From Chloroflexota bacterium (GTDB taxonomy: Bacteria > Chloroflexota > Limnocylindria > Limnocylindrales > CSP1-4): 12,815 bases of DNA. The translations under genes and the position numbers were made by a program. A model generated the notes under the pieces. The model did no database searches. It was not told the DNA's origin and saw nothing but the letters and a program-made list of their open reading frames with translations. Shown here piece after piece: positions 1 to 6,802 of the stretch. Location: contig JACDAH010000358.1 in NCBI GenBank assembly GCA_013695505.1, forward strand, positions 1-12,815, read 5' to 3'. The first letter of the stretch is position 1, and each line of letters opens with the position of its first letter.

Positions 1-1757
1 TCCCGCTCGCCCTCGAGCTCGCGGCGGGGTGGACGCCGACGCTGTCGCCGCGGGCGATCCTCCGTCGACTCGTCGCCGGACGGCTTGATCTCGCAGGCGG
101 CAGCGATGCTCGCCACGCGAGCGTGGAGGCGGTGGTCTCGGCGACCCTGGAGCTCGTCGGGCCGCGCGAACGGCGGATGTTTTCGGCTCTCGCGATCTTT
201 GCCGGCGGCTTCGATGAACCCGCCGCACAGGCGGTCACCGGCGACGACGACGTGATCGGGGCCCTGCGGAACCTTGCCGTGACCCGCTTGGTCGAGGTCG
301 AAGCCAGCCCGTCGGGAGAGCCAAGATTCCGGCTGCTCGAGACCATCCGAGCCGTCGCCCGTGCGCGCGAGGGGGCGTCGGACGATCTGAAAGCGAGCCT
401 GCGACGGTACGTGAGCCTGTATGCCGATCGCGCGGTCGAAGCCGCGAACACGGTCCGGACCAGCTCCTTCAGCGCGGCATCGGCCGGCAAGACCCTCGAC
501 GACCCGAATATCCAGGGCGCCTTCGCCCAGGCCGTCGCCATGGGGGACGAGGACAGCGCACTTCGGATAGCTGCGGCGCTCGCGTCGCGCGGGATGCAGA
601 CGGGGATCCTGCGTGAACCACTGGCGCGGCTGCGGACGACGATCGGATTCGTGGATGTTGCCGCCGGCACACGCTCCGACGCGCTCAACGCCATGGTCTC
701 GCTGCGCGGCGTGCTCGGCGACACGGTCGGGCTCGTCGCCGATGCTCGAGAGGCTCTTGCGCTCGCCCGGGCGGCGGGATCACCCCAGCGGGTCGTTCGC
801 ACGCTGATCACGGTCGGCAACTGGTCCGGCCCAGACGCAGCGCCGCTGTATGAGGAAGCGGCTGAGCTCGCGGAGCAGACCGGCTACTCATGGGGCGCCG
901 CAATCGCGTGGGAGAGCCTGGCGATGGCCTCCTGGGATGCGAATCGACCGACGGATGCACTGCGGGCCCTCGACCGGGCCCAGACCACCCACGAGCGGCG
1001 CGGCGATCGCGCCGGAGTCGCTGCCGTCCTGACCACGCGCGGCGAGTACGAGCTCGTTCTAGGCAAGACGACAGCGGCCCTCGAACACCTCGACCGGGCC
1101 GTCGCGATCCTGCGCGACGACCCCGGCCTTCCGTTCCTGGCGACGCTGGCAGCCACCTCGCAAGCCACCGCCCAGTCGCTGGCGGGTCGGACCGACGACG
1201 CGATCCGGACATTGTCGGAGGTTGCGGATCGGGCGGCGGTCGCGGAGTCCGCGTACGACGTCGACGAGTGGCTCGCCTCGGCCGCGATCGTGCTCCAGGA
1301 TCGACACCCCGCACTGGCGGCGCGCTGCATCGGGGCCGTCGAGCGTACGGCCGCGGAACGCGGCCTGCCGCGTGCCAACCAGCGCTTGCTCGACGCCGCT
1401 CAGCGGCGCGCGGAAGGCTTCATCGGGCGCCACCGCTTTGATGTCGAGCGAGCCGCCGGGCACGGCACCGAGCGCAGCCTCCTGTTCGCGAAGGTCGCCC
1501 GGGTTGCCCGTCGCGAGAGCGGGCCCTCGCGCGGTGGGCTCCTCGCCCCGTTCGGTGCCTTGAGCGTCCGCGAGCAGGAGGTCCTGGCGCGCCTCGCCGA
1601 CGGTAGGACCGACCGTGAGATCGCGACCGAGCTCCAGATCAGCCCGAAGACCGCGAGTGTCCATGTCGCCAACCTCAAGGCCAAGATCGGCGTTGCCACC
1701 CGCGTCGAGGTCGGCCTGTACGGCCGAGAGCGGCTCGGGCGCCGCGAGGTCGGCTAA
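1..1757 (+). CDS. LuxR-family regulator with NB-ARC/TPR-like region (5' partial)
   Basis: This is the C-terminal 584 residues of a large STAND-type transcriptional regulator. The reading frame is open from base 3, and the first visible residues (PLALELAAGW, then LSPRAILRRL and RHASVEAVV) match the part of AfsR/LAL-like NB-ARC proteins that follows the nucleotide-binding site, so the GTG at 123 is internal and the true start lies upstream of the window. FSALAIFAGGFD is the winged-helix part that usually follows. A helical TPR-like region fills about 650-1450. A LuxR helix-turn-helix lies at about 1555-1740 (LSVREQEVLARLADGRTDRE, then ISPKTASVHVANLKAKIGV), with the usual spacing of REQEVL, the turn and the recognition helix. 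The likely role is ATP-gated transcription activation in the cytoplasm; ligand and targets are unknown. The next gene starts 102 nt downstream on the same strand and could be a target, but nothing shows this. Confidence 0.9.
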   Translation, partial: PLALELAAGWTPTLSPRAILRRLVAGRLDLAGGSDARHASVEAVVSATLELVGPRERRMFSALAIFAGGFDEPAAQAVTGDDDVIGALRNLAVTRLVEVEASPSGEPRFRLLETIRAVARAREGASDDLKASLRRYVSLYADRAVEAANTVRTSSFSAASAGKTLDDPNIQGAFAQAVAMGDEDSALRIAAALASRGMQTGILREPLARLRTTIGFVDVAAGTRSDALNAMVSLRGVLGDTVGLVADAREALALARAAGSPQRVVRTLITVGNWSGPDAAPLYEEAAELAEQTGYSWGAAIAWESLAMASWDANRPTDALRALDRAQTTHERRGDRAGVAAVLTTRGEYELVLGKTTAALEHLDRAVAILRDDPGLPFLATLAATSQATAQSLAGRTDDAIRTLSEVADRAAVAESAYDVDEWLASAAIVLQDRHPALAARCIGAVERTAAERGLPRANQRLLDAAQRRAEGFIGRHRFDVERAAGHGTERSLLFAKVARVARRESGPSRGGLLAPFGALSVREQEVLARLADGRTDREIATELQISPKTASVHVANLKAKIGVATRVEVGLYGRERLGRREVG

Positions 1758-1785
1758 GGAATCTGGCAGGGCATCCGCAGGTGAA

Positions 1786-1802
1786 CCGGATCGACGATCC
1801 GG
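1786..1802 (+). terminator. Short hairpin after the LuxR regulator, possible weak terminator
   Basis: CCGGATC and GATCCGG form a perfect 7-bp stem around a GAC loop, 28 nt after the regulator stop codon. No T-tract follows (CCGACCCT instead), so an intrinsic terminator is only a possibility. It could also be a protein-binding palindrome upstream of the beta-helix gene. Confidence 0.3.
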
Positions 1803-1843
1803 CCGACCCTCGGGAGATGCCCGGCGGGGTCGATGTCACCAGC

Positions 1844-1849
1844 GGAAGG
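1844..1849 (+). promoter_or_regulatory. Ribosome binding site choosing the start at 1860
   Basis: GGAAGG ends 10 nt before the ATG at 1860. An earlier in-frame ATG at 1833 would place nine hydrophilic residues in front of the signal peptide. The 1860 start gives a normal Sec signal with its arginine near the N-terminus, so it is preferred. Confidence 0.55.
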
Positions 1850-1859
1850 TGGTTCGACA

Positions 1860-2897
1860 ATGAACGCTCGGATTGGGGGCCCGTTGGCCCGGGCCGCGAT
1901 GGCCGGCTCGCTCGTTGGTTCCCTGCTGGTCGGCGGTGCCGCCGCACCCGTTTCGGCAGCTGGCTGTCTGGCCACCGGTGCGGTCGATCGCGACGGCACC
2001 GCGCTCACCGCCCGAATCATCGATCCGGCACGACCGGTGACGGGCCGCGTCGACGCGACCGGCTGCGAGGTCGGTGTCTATTTCAGCAGCGGGCATGGCA
2101 AGGTCGCGGGTGCCGACGTGTTCGGAGCGCGCTACTACGGGGTCCTCGTCGACGGCAACGGTGATGGCCACACGGTGTCGGTCGACGTCCGGGGCTCGCG
2201 CATCCATGACATTGGCGAGACACCGATGACGTCCTCACGCCACGGCCAGGGGATCGCCTATCGCGGCTTCGGCGGCACGGCGACCGGGAAGGTCTCAGGG
2301 AACCGGGTCTGGGGGTTCCAGGAGGCAGGGATCAACATGACCGGACCGGGCTCGACCGTGACGGCCATCCACAACGTCGTCACCGGCCGAGGCGTGACCG
2401 ATGTGATCTCACAGAACGGCATCCAGGTGATTTTCGGGGCCCACGGAATCGTCCGCTCGAACGTGATCCGCGACCTGCGGTACACCGGTCCGAATGTCGC
2501 CAACGGGATCATCGTCGTCGGCGGCCCGGGCTACCACCAGCCCTACACGCGCGACGCCAGGATCGAGGGCAACCACATCGTCGGCGCCGACGTGGGGATC
2601 AACGTGTTCGAGATCGAGGACGACAATTTCGCGAACATCCCGTCGGTGGTTCCGACCCGGATCCTGATCACGAGAAACGTGGTCCGCAACGACGCCTTGA
2701 CGAACCACGAGGGTTGGGCGGACGGCGTCGGTTTCCAGGCCGGCATCGCCGATTTCGCGAACAGCGATCGAATCGTCTCCAACATCATCTCAGGGGCCGG
2801 CTACGACCCGGCCGTGTGCGGCGCGGACGCGGTGTGTGCGCCGATCTTCACGGACGGCTCGATCGATCCCTTCGTCAGCGGCAACGTGCTCCGGTAG
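1860..2897 (+). CDS. Secreted right-handed beta-helix repeat protein
   Basis: The product is 345 residues, starting at the ATG with a GGAAGG site upstream. Residues 1-34 are a Sec signal peptide: MNARIGGPLARAA, a hydrophobic stretch of A, G, V and L, then a probable cleavage after VSA/A. The mature protein is rich in G, N, V and I with irregular repeats of the type SGNRVWGF, IHNVVTGRG, RSNVIRDL, EGNHIVGAD, TRNVVRN, VSNIISGAG and SGNVLR, spaced about 25-45 residues apart. This is the pattern of NosD/pectate-lyase-like parallel beta-helix proteins, and the last turn ends exactly at the C-terminus. Four cysteines are present in two close pairs (GCLA/GCEV near the N-terminus and VCGADAVC near the C-terminus), suggesting two disulfides that cap the helix after export. 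Catalytic residues cannot be assigned; it may bind or cleave polysaccharide. A strong hairpin terminator follows directly. Confidence 0.8.
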   Translation: MNARIGGPLARAAMAGSLVGSLLVGGAAAPVSAAGCLATGAVDRDGTALTARIIDPARPVTGRVDATGCEVGVYFSSGHGKVAGADVFGARYYGVLVDGNGDGHTVSVDVRGSRIHDIGETPMTSSRHGQGIAYRGFGGTATGKVSGNRVWGFQEAGINMTGPGSTVTAIHNVVTGRGVTDVISQNGIQVIFGAHGIVRSNVIRDLRYTGPNVANGIIVVGGPGYHQPYTRDARIEGNHIVGADVGINVFEIEDDNFANIPSVVPTRILITRNVVRNDALTNHEGWADGVGFQAGIADFANSDRIVSNIISGAGYDPAVCGADAVCAPIFTDGSIDPFVSGNVLR

Positions 2898-2924
2898 CCC
2901 CGCCTGCCGGGGAGCTGCTGAGCA

Positions 2925-2970
2925 GGGGAGGGCCCGTCGTTGACCACGTGGTCGCCGACGGGCCTTCTCT
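2925..2970 (+). terminator. Long nested hairpin terminator after the beta-helix gene
   Basis: GGCCCGTCG (2931-2939) pairs perfectly with CGACGGGCC (2956-2964). The stem extends outward with GGGGAG against TTCTCT, including G-U pairs, for about 15 bp. The loop is itself a perfect 12-bp palindrome, GACCACGTGGTC (2942-2953). The 3' arm is pyrimidine-rich (TTCTCTC), as in an intrinsic terminator. It sits 27 nt after the stop codon. Confidence 0.75.
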
Positions 2971-3012
2971 CAATGTTTGGACCGGCTGCGCCGACATCGT
3001 CACCAGACCTAC

Positions 3013-3043
3013 GTTGACTAAGTTGGACTCATGGGCCTATCGT
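3013..3043 (+). promoter_or_regulatory. Candidate promoter and operator of the Phd-PIN module, leaderless
   Basis: TTGACT (3014-3019) and TATCGT (3038-3043), 18 nt apart, resemble -35 and -10 boxes. The -10 ends 6 nt before the antitoxin ATG at 3050, so transcription would start at or next to the start codon. No Shine-Dalgarno sequence is visible there, consistent with a leaderless mRNA. The -35 overlaps a near-direct repeat, GTTGACT (3013-3019) and GTTGGACT (3022-3029), which could be the antitoxin operator. Confidence 0.4.
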
Positions 3044-3049
3044 GCCGCC

Positions 3050-3283
3050 ATGGTCGACACCGTCAACATCCACGAAGCGAAGACGCACCTGTCCCGCCTC
3101 ATCGACAAGGTCGAGTCGGGCGAGGAGATCGTGATCGCCCGCGCCGGCCGCCCTGTGGCGCGCCTCGTGGCCTACCGCAAGACGACCCGCCCTCGGGTTC
3201 CTGGCCGCTGGCGTGACCAGATCGTGGTAGCGCAGGACTTCGATGCCCCGAACGAAGAGCTCATCCGGGACTTCGAAGGGTGA
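3050..3283 (+). CDS. Type II antitoxin, Phd/YefM family
   Basis: The protein has 77 residues. The sequence VNIHEAKTHLSRLIDKVESG, then EEIVIARAGRPVARLV, is the classic Phd/YefM DNA-binding N-terminal domain (residues 4-41). The C-terminal tail, with RWRDQIVVAQDFDAPNEELI, resembles the toxin-wrapping tails of PhdYeFM antitoxins paired with PIN toxins, where the motif before the acidic end is usually DFDAPLPE-like. It should bind its own promoter and neutralise the downstream PIN toxin. The start is the ATG at 3050; a longer upstream frame has no antitoxin-like sequence and runs back into the beta-helix gene. Its stop codon overlaps the toxin start by four bases (GTGA), which couples their translation. 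The module looks intact. Confidence 0.9.
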   Translation: MVDTVNIHEAKTHLSRLIDKVESGEEIVIARAGRPVARLVAYRKTTRPRVPGRWRDQIVVAQDFDAPNEELIRDFEG

Positions 3284-3657
3284 TCCTCCTGCTCGACGCA
3301 CACACCCTTCTGTGGTGGCTGCGCGGCGAGCCATCCCTCGACCGTGCGGCGCGAGCGTCCATTGCGGATCCCGCCAACGACGTCGTCGTCTCTGCCGCGA
3401 CGATCTGGGAGCTCGAGATCAAACGCGCGATGGGGAAGCTCCAGGCGCCCGATGATCTCCTGGCCCTGCTCGAGAGCGAGGACTTCGACTGCATCCCGAT
3501 CCACGGCGACGATGCCATCCGGGCCGCCCGGCTTCCGATGCACCACCGCGACCCGTTCGACCGGATGGTCCTGGCTCACGCCCTTCGGCTGGACGCGGTC
3601 GTCGTGTCGCGCGACCAGATGTTCGACGCCTATGGAGTGCCCGTCCTCCGGGCCTGA
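3280..3657 (+). CDS. PIN-domain toxin (VapC-like ribonuclease)
   Basis: The protein has 125 residues, the usual length for a single PIN domain. It starts with GTG at 3280, inside the antitoxin stop. Acidic active-site residues are visible: D6 in LLLDAHTLLWWL, E44 in AATIWELEIKRA, D91 and D94 in HHRDPFDRMVLAHAL, and D112 in SRDQMFDAYG. The HHRDPFDR block is characteristic of the PIN subgroup paired with Phd-type antitoxins. Such toxins cut RNA with Mg2+ in the cytoplasm, often tRNA or rRNA, stopping growth when the antitoxin is lost. The actual target cannot be told from sequence. All catalytic positions are kept, so activity is expected. Confidence 0.9.
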   Translation: MILLLDAHTLLWWLRGEPSLDRAARASIADPANDVVVSAATIWELEIKRAMGKLQAPDDLLALLESEDFDCIPIHGDDAIRAARLPMHHRDPFDRMVLAHALRLDAVVVSRDQMFDAYGVPVLRA

Positions 3658-3682
3658 GGGATCGCCGAGGGTCGCGACGCGA

Positions 3683-3699
3683 TGTTGTAGCATGCAACA
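3683..3699 (+). promoter_or_regulatory. Inverted repeat, candidate operator of the HTH antitoxin
   Basis: TGTTG (3683-3687) and CAACA (3695-3699) form an inverted repeat with a 7-nt centre, TAGCATG, immediately upstream of the antitoxin ribosome binding site. It sits where an autoregulating antitoxin would bind. A clean -35/-10 pair is not obvious. Confidence 0.4.
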
Positions 3700-3714
3700 A
3701 CAAGGAGATCGCGC

Positions 3715-3963
3715 ATGCTGACCGTACCCGAAGCCGCTCGCCGTGTCGGCCGCAATCCGGAGACCGTGCGCCGGTGGATCCGTGAGGGAAAGCTCGTCGC
3801 GCGGAAGGTCGGCACCCAGCACGTCATCGAGGCGGCCGATCTCGACGCGCTCGATCCCGCCGAGTGGCGTTCCGAACTGCCGGCCGCCTGGCGCCGAACC
3901 GTCACCGGCGAACCGATGCCCGACGTGGTCGACGCGGTCCGACGAACCCGCGCGGGGCATTGA
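3715..3963 (+). CDS. Excisionase/MerR-type HTH antitoxin-like protein
   Basis: The protein has 82 residues and a near-ideal AAGGAG site at 3702-3707, 7 nt before the ATG. Residues 1-40 (MLTVPEAARRVGRNPETVRR, then WIREGKLVARKVG) form the HTH_17/excisionase-type winged helix, with the WIREGKL turn that these DNA-binding domains share. The acidic and hydrophobic C-terminal part (DLDALDPAEWRSELPAAW) would be the partner-binding tail. Genes of this type often stand directly before a PIN toxin as the antitoxin, and a PIN fragment begins 7 nt downstream here. It should act as repressor of its own promoter, probably through the inverted repeat at 3683-3699. With its toxin truncated it is probably an orphan antitoxin; an excisionase role is less likely because no integrase is nearby. 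Confidence 0.8.
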   Translation: MLTVPEAARRVGRNPETVRRWIREGKLVARKVGTQHVIEAADLDALDPAEWRSELPAAWRRTVTGEPMPDVVDAVRRTRAGH

Positions 3964-3970
3964 TCGGTCC

Positions 3971-4123
3971 ATGCGCCTCGTCGTCGACGCCAGTGTGTGC
4001 CTCGACGTCTGCCTGGCGGAGGCGGGCTGGGACCTCCTTGCCGGACACGAGCTCAGCGCGCCGCCGCTGCTCAGATCAGAGCTGTCCTCTGCCCGGAGGC
4101 GACGACTGCTTCCGATAAGGTGA
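3971..4123 (+). pseudogene. Truncated PIN-domain toxin (N-terminal fragment)
   Basis: The reading frame gives 50 residues, beginning MRLVVDASVCLDVCLAEAGW and continuing to LLAGHELSAPPLLRSELSSA. This matches the first third of VapC-type PIN domains: catalytic D6 in VVDAS and E37 in the APPLLRSEL helix. The frame then runs into RRRRLLPIR and a stop. The remaining ~80-90 residues, with the two further catalytic aspartates, are absent. It follows the HTH antitoxin by 7 nt, the normal arrangement for a TA operon, so it is the remains of that toxin. The break near 4090-4123 lies next to the end of the PHP ATPase gene on the other strand, which suggests that the island's edge cut this gene. It is not expected to be a working nuclease. 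Confidence 0.8.
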
Positions 4124-4135
4124 GTTATGTCTGTG

Positions 4136-6715
4136 TCAAGGAATATCGACGGAGGCCTCGAAGCGCGCGACGGCCGCTCGCACGAGAGCCGATGGATGAT
4201 CCCGCAGTCCGAGTCCAGCGTCCCTCACGTTCGCGTCGATTTGAATCCGGCCATCGCTCGCATCCTTCAGGCCGTCCAGCGCGGCCGTGACGACATAGTC
4301 GCCGGGCTCGGCCAGTAGTTCGAGGACTCGCTTGGCGACGACCCTCTGCTTAGCCGTGTCGACGGTTGGCGCGAGAAGCGGCAGGATGCGCGCCGCCCAA
4401 GCGCGAACGTACGCGTCAACATCCTGCGCCTGCGCCAGACCGACGGCGACTAGTACGTAGGGATCGATGAGCGTGCGGAGTGCGGGCAGTGAGCGCGTTG
4501 CCTGTATCCGCGCTTCCCGTGACGTTCCCCCCACGAGCGCGAAGAGTTGGCCAAGAGCAGATTCGGCGTCAATGTATTGAAACGCGGCGCGATAGCGAAG
4601 GGCCGCCCCGCGCAGCTGAAGAGAGCCGGCTGCCAGCGGGATATCCGGATGAGCCTGATCCACCTCCCTCGGCAGCCACCGACTCAGTCCGGGCATGACG
4701 TCAGCTCTGCGGCTCACCAGGTGTTCGAGTACCGCGGCACGCTCGTCGTTTGGCGATCGCCTGTCCTGCAGATATTGCGCGAGGATCTTCCAGGCACGTG
4801 TTTCGACGTCTGGCGATGCGTACGGCTCACCCTCAAGCAGGAGGCGTGTTAACAGCAGGGCAATGCGGATGCCGCCGCCCAGGGTGTATCGGCCTGACGC
4901 GGCATCCGCCATTTCCCGACGCAGGGCGTCAACGCATTGGCCAATCGCGCGGGATCGACCCTCCAGCGCGATGGCGCTCAGCGTTTCCCAAGCCGGATCG
5001 TCGACCGTGCCCGCGTACCTCGCCTTTAGCGCCCGCCACTGGACGTCCGCCGTCGCGATCTGCCGCGCGACCTCGGCCGCGATCTCGCCTATGGCGAGTG
5101 TCCGGCGCTCTGCCTTCGCAATGTCTTCCGACAGCCGCTGCACAGCCATCGATGCCTCCGCGTGAGCCTTGACCTTGTCCGCCGACGCGTTGACCGGGAT
5201 AGCCGCAATCTCCTTCTCTAGTCCCTCGCGGGATCGCTTTGTCTCGCCGGCCAAGATTCGGACCGCGGGAAGCGACCGTTGAACCGCCTGCTCGGCCGCA
5301 ATCGTTCGCGTCAGAGCAGCGATATTTGATCGCTCGAACTCGCGCTGGGCCGCCGCACCCTCCAGATGGAGTTCGCGGAGCTCGGCGAACGTCGTAGCTT
5401 GCATTCGGTCTTCGTCGCCGATCGCGCCGAAAACCACGCGCTCGATCTCATCGACCAACGGCTCCGTGAGCCCCGCCGGCGCCGAAAGGCGTTCCACGAA
5501 TTGTTGCGACAGGTATTGCACGCGCGGATGCGGATCGATTTCAGTCGCGAGCATGCCGGACTGCGTCGCTCCGTCGGCCCATTTGACCTGTGCTTCGATG
5601 CCGCCCAGGAGCGACCACGCTTTGGCGACGAACGACGCTGGGCCCGGCTGCTCTTCGCCTGCGCCGGTCGCGAGGGCGATGAGATCTGCGAGCGCCGTCT
5701 TGCCGGACCCTTTTGCCCCAATAACGGTCACGAGGCCCTCGTTCAAGGCAATTCTCGACGTCTTCAGCCAGGAGGCATTGCGAACGGTGAGTTCGGCCAC
5801 CGTTTCGTCCGACTGGGCGCCACGCGGTGGCTCGTCCCCGATGTAGACGCGTCGCTCCGGCTCGACGAGCGTCTGACGTAGCGCATCGAACGATGGCTCG
5901 CCGCGGATCCAGCATCTTCGGTCGAGCGGAGGCGCCAGAACACGGGCGATCTCGTGCGCGTCGCATCCGTGCAGACAGGGTTTCGGCGACTGAGCGTCCG
6001 CGACGAAGCCCGGATGAGCGCCAAGCCAGTAGCTTCGGTCGCCTTCCTGACTCGAAAAGACGATGTTCGCGAAGCGGCCTAGCTCTTCTCGCTGAGCCTT
6101 GAAGCTCGCGTCCTTCGACAGGCCGGCTAGCCCATCTTTTCCAGCGGCGACAGCGACGAGAATGTTCGATCGGATCCATTCGTCGGACTTCAACATCGCG
6201 TCGATCGCGCTGAGCTCCACCTTGAACTGGTTCGCGCCGACGCTGAGCGCCGACAGCTCTGCGAGCTTCGCGTCGTTGGCATGGGCGCGCCCGAGACGAA
6301 CGAGGCCGTCGTCGGTGCACGGATAGGGCGACCCACGAAAGGTGAATGTCAGGCGGCCAAGAGCTTCTTCGGCCCTTGCAACGTGCGCGGAGTCGTCGGG
6401 CGAGATGAGGAGGTGAACGTTGACGCCGCCGCCATCCCTTGTCTGCAGAGTGAGCCGGAGTTCGACGTTCGGGAATACCAACTGCACCCAGGGAAAGGCG
6501 CTGGTCGGCCGCTGGCGAACGAACTCCTTGTACCCGCGCAAAGTGAAGTAATCCGTGATCCCCAGGGCGGCGACTTTAGGAGTTGCCGCTTCGATCGCGC
6601 CGAAGTATCCAGACCAATCACCACTGAACTGGTCGTTTAACAGCGTGCCAGGCGCGTGCATATGGGGATCCCAACGAAGCCATCGCGATCCCGCACTCCA
6701 CGGCCGAGCTACCAA
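4136..6715 (-). CDS. TrlF-like PHP domain protein with half ABC ATPase and HEAT-like C-terminus
   Basis: The protein has 859 residues and starts at TTG 6715 with GAGGA 7 nt upstream (6723-6727). Residues ~10-300 form a PHP phosphoesterase domain with complete candidate metal ligands: D16/H18/H20 in RWDPHMHAPG, D55 in ALGITDY, E85, H101, H234 in GAHPG, and H249/D252/H254 in HGCDAH. The following WIRGEPSFDALRQTLVEPER resembles the PHP-ATPase linker of TrlF-family proteins. Walker A is GAKGSGKT (333-340), with a Q-loop-like YLSQQFVERL at 401-410. Two coiled-coil stretches cover ~450-505 and ~515-565. After about residue 570 the protein does not return to an ABC signature or Walker B. Instead ~610-859 is a run of amphipathic helices resembling HEAT repeats. 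PHP-ATPases occur in defence islands and probably act on nucleic acid, but this is inference. The missing ATPase half suggests a chimera or a pseudo-ATPase. The frame is intact, so it may be expressed. Confidence 0.75.
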   Translation of the reverse strand: MVARPWSAGSRWLRWDPHMHAPGTLLNDQFSGDWSGYFGAIEAATPKVAALGITDYFTLRGYKEFVRQRPTSAFPWVQLVFPNVELRLTLQTRDGGGVNVHLLISPDDSAHVARAEEALGRLTFTFRGSPYPCTDDGLVRLGRAHANDAKLAELSALSVGANQFKVELSAIDAMLKSDEWIRSNILVAVAAGKDGLAGLSKDASFKAQREELGRFANIVFSSQEGDRSYWLGAHPGFVADAQSPKPCLHGCDAHEIARVLAPPLDRRCWIRGEPSFDALRQTLVEPERRVYIGDEPPRGAQSDETVAELTVRNASWLKTSRIALNEGLVTVIGAKGSGKTALADLIALATGAGEEQPGPASFVAKAWSLLGGIEAQVKWADGATQSGMLATEIDPHPRVQYLSQQFVERLSAPAGLTEPLVDEIERVVFGAIGDEDRMQATTFAELRELHLEGAAAQREFERSNIAALTRTIAAEQAVQRSLPAVRILAGETKRSREGLEKEIAAIPVNASADKVKAHAEASMAVQRLSEDIAKAERRTLAIGEIAAEVARQIATADVQWRALKARYAGTVDDPAWETLSAIALEGRSRAIGQCVDALRREMADAASGRYTLGGGIRIALLLTRLLLEGEPYASPDVETRAWKILAQYLQDRRSPNDERAAVLEHLVSRRADVMPGLSRWLPREVDQAHPDIPLAAGSLQLRGAALRYRAAFQYIDAESALGQLFALVGGTSREARIQATRSLPALRTLIDPYVLVAVGLAQAQDVDAYVRAWAARILPLLAPTVDTAKQRVVAKRVLELLAEPGDYVVTAALDGLKDASDGRIQIDANVRDAGLGLRDHPSALVRAAVARFEASVDIP

Positions 6716-6722
6716 CGGAGGT

Positions 6723-6727
6723 TCCTC
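6723..6727 (-). promoter_or_regulatory. Ribosome binding site for the TTG start at 6715
   Basis: GAGGA on the minus strand lies 7 nt before TTG 6715. No other start codon exists between this TTG and the in-frame stop at 6803-6805, and the HxH motif at residues 18-20 requires a start this early. Confidence 0.6.
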
Positions 6728-6802
6728 ACTGCGCGGTTGACTAGGTCGGCTGTCGCCGGTCGACGTGCCGGCGCAAGACGACGGCGGTTGCCAGCCGGCA
6801 AG

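Noticed and set aside
123..125. GTG at 123 as start of the LuxR regulator
   Set aside because: The frame is open back to base 3 with conserved NB-ARC-family residues upstream, so the gene begins outside the window.
1833..1859. Earlier ATG for the beta-helix gene
   Set aside because: It would add nine polar residues before the signal peptide; the GGAAGG site fits the 1860 start better.
2714..3049. Upstream extension of the Phd antitoxin frame
   Set aside because: It overlaps the beta-helix gene in another frame and crosses the terminator; Phd similarity begins at ATG 3050.
3743..3970. Longer frame in front of the PIN fragment
   Set aside because: It is a shadow of the HTH antitoxin in another frame; PIN similarity begins at ATG 3971.
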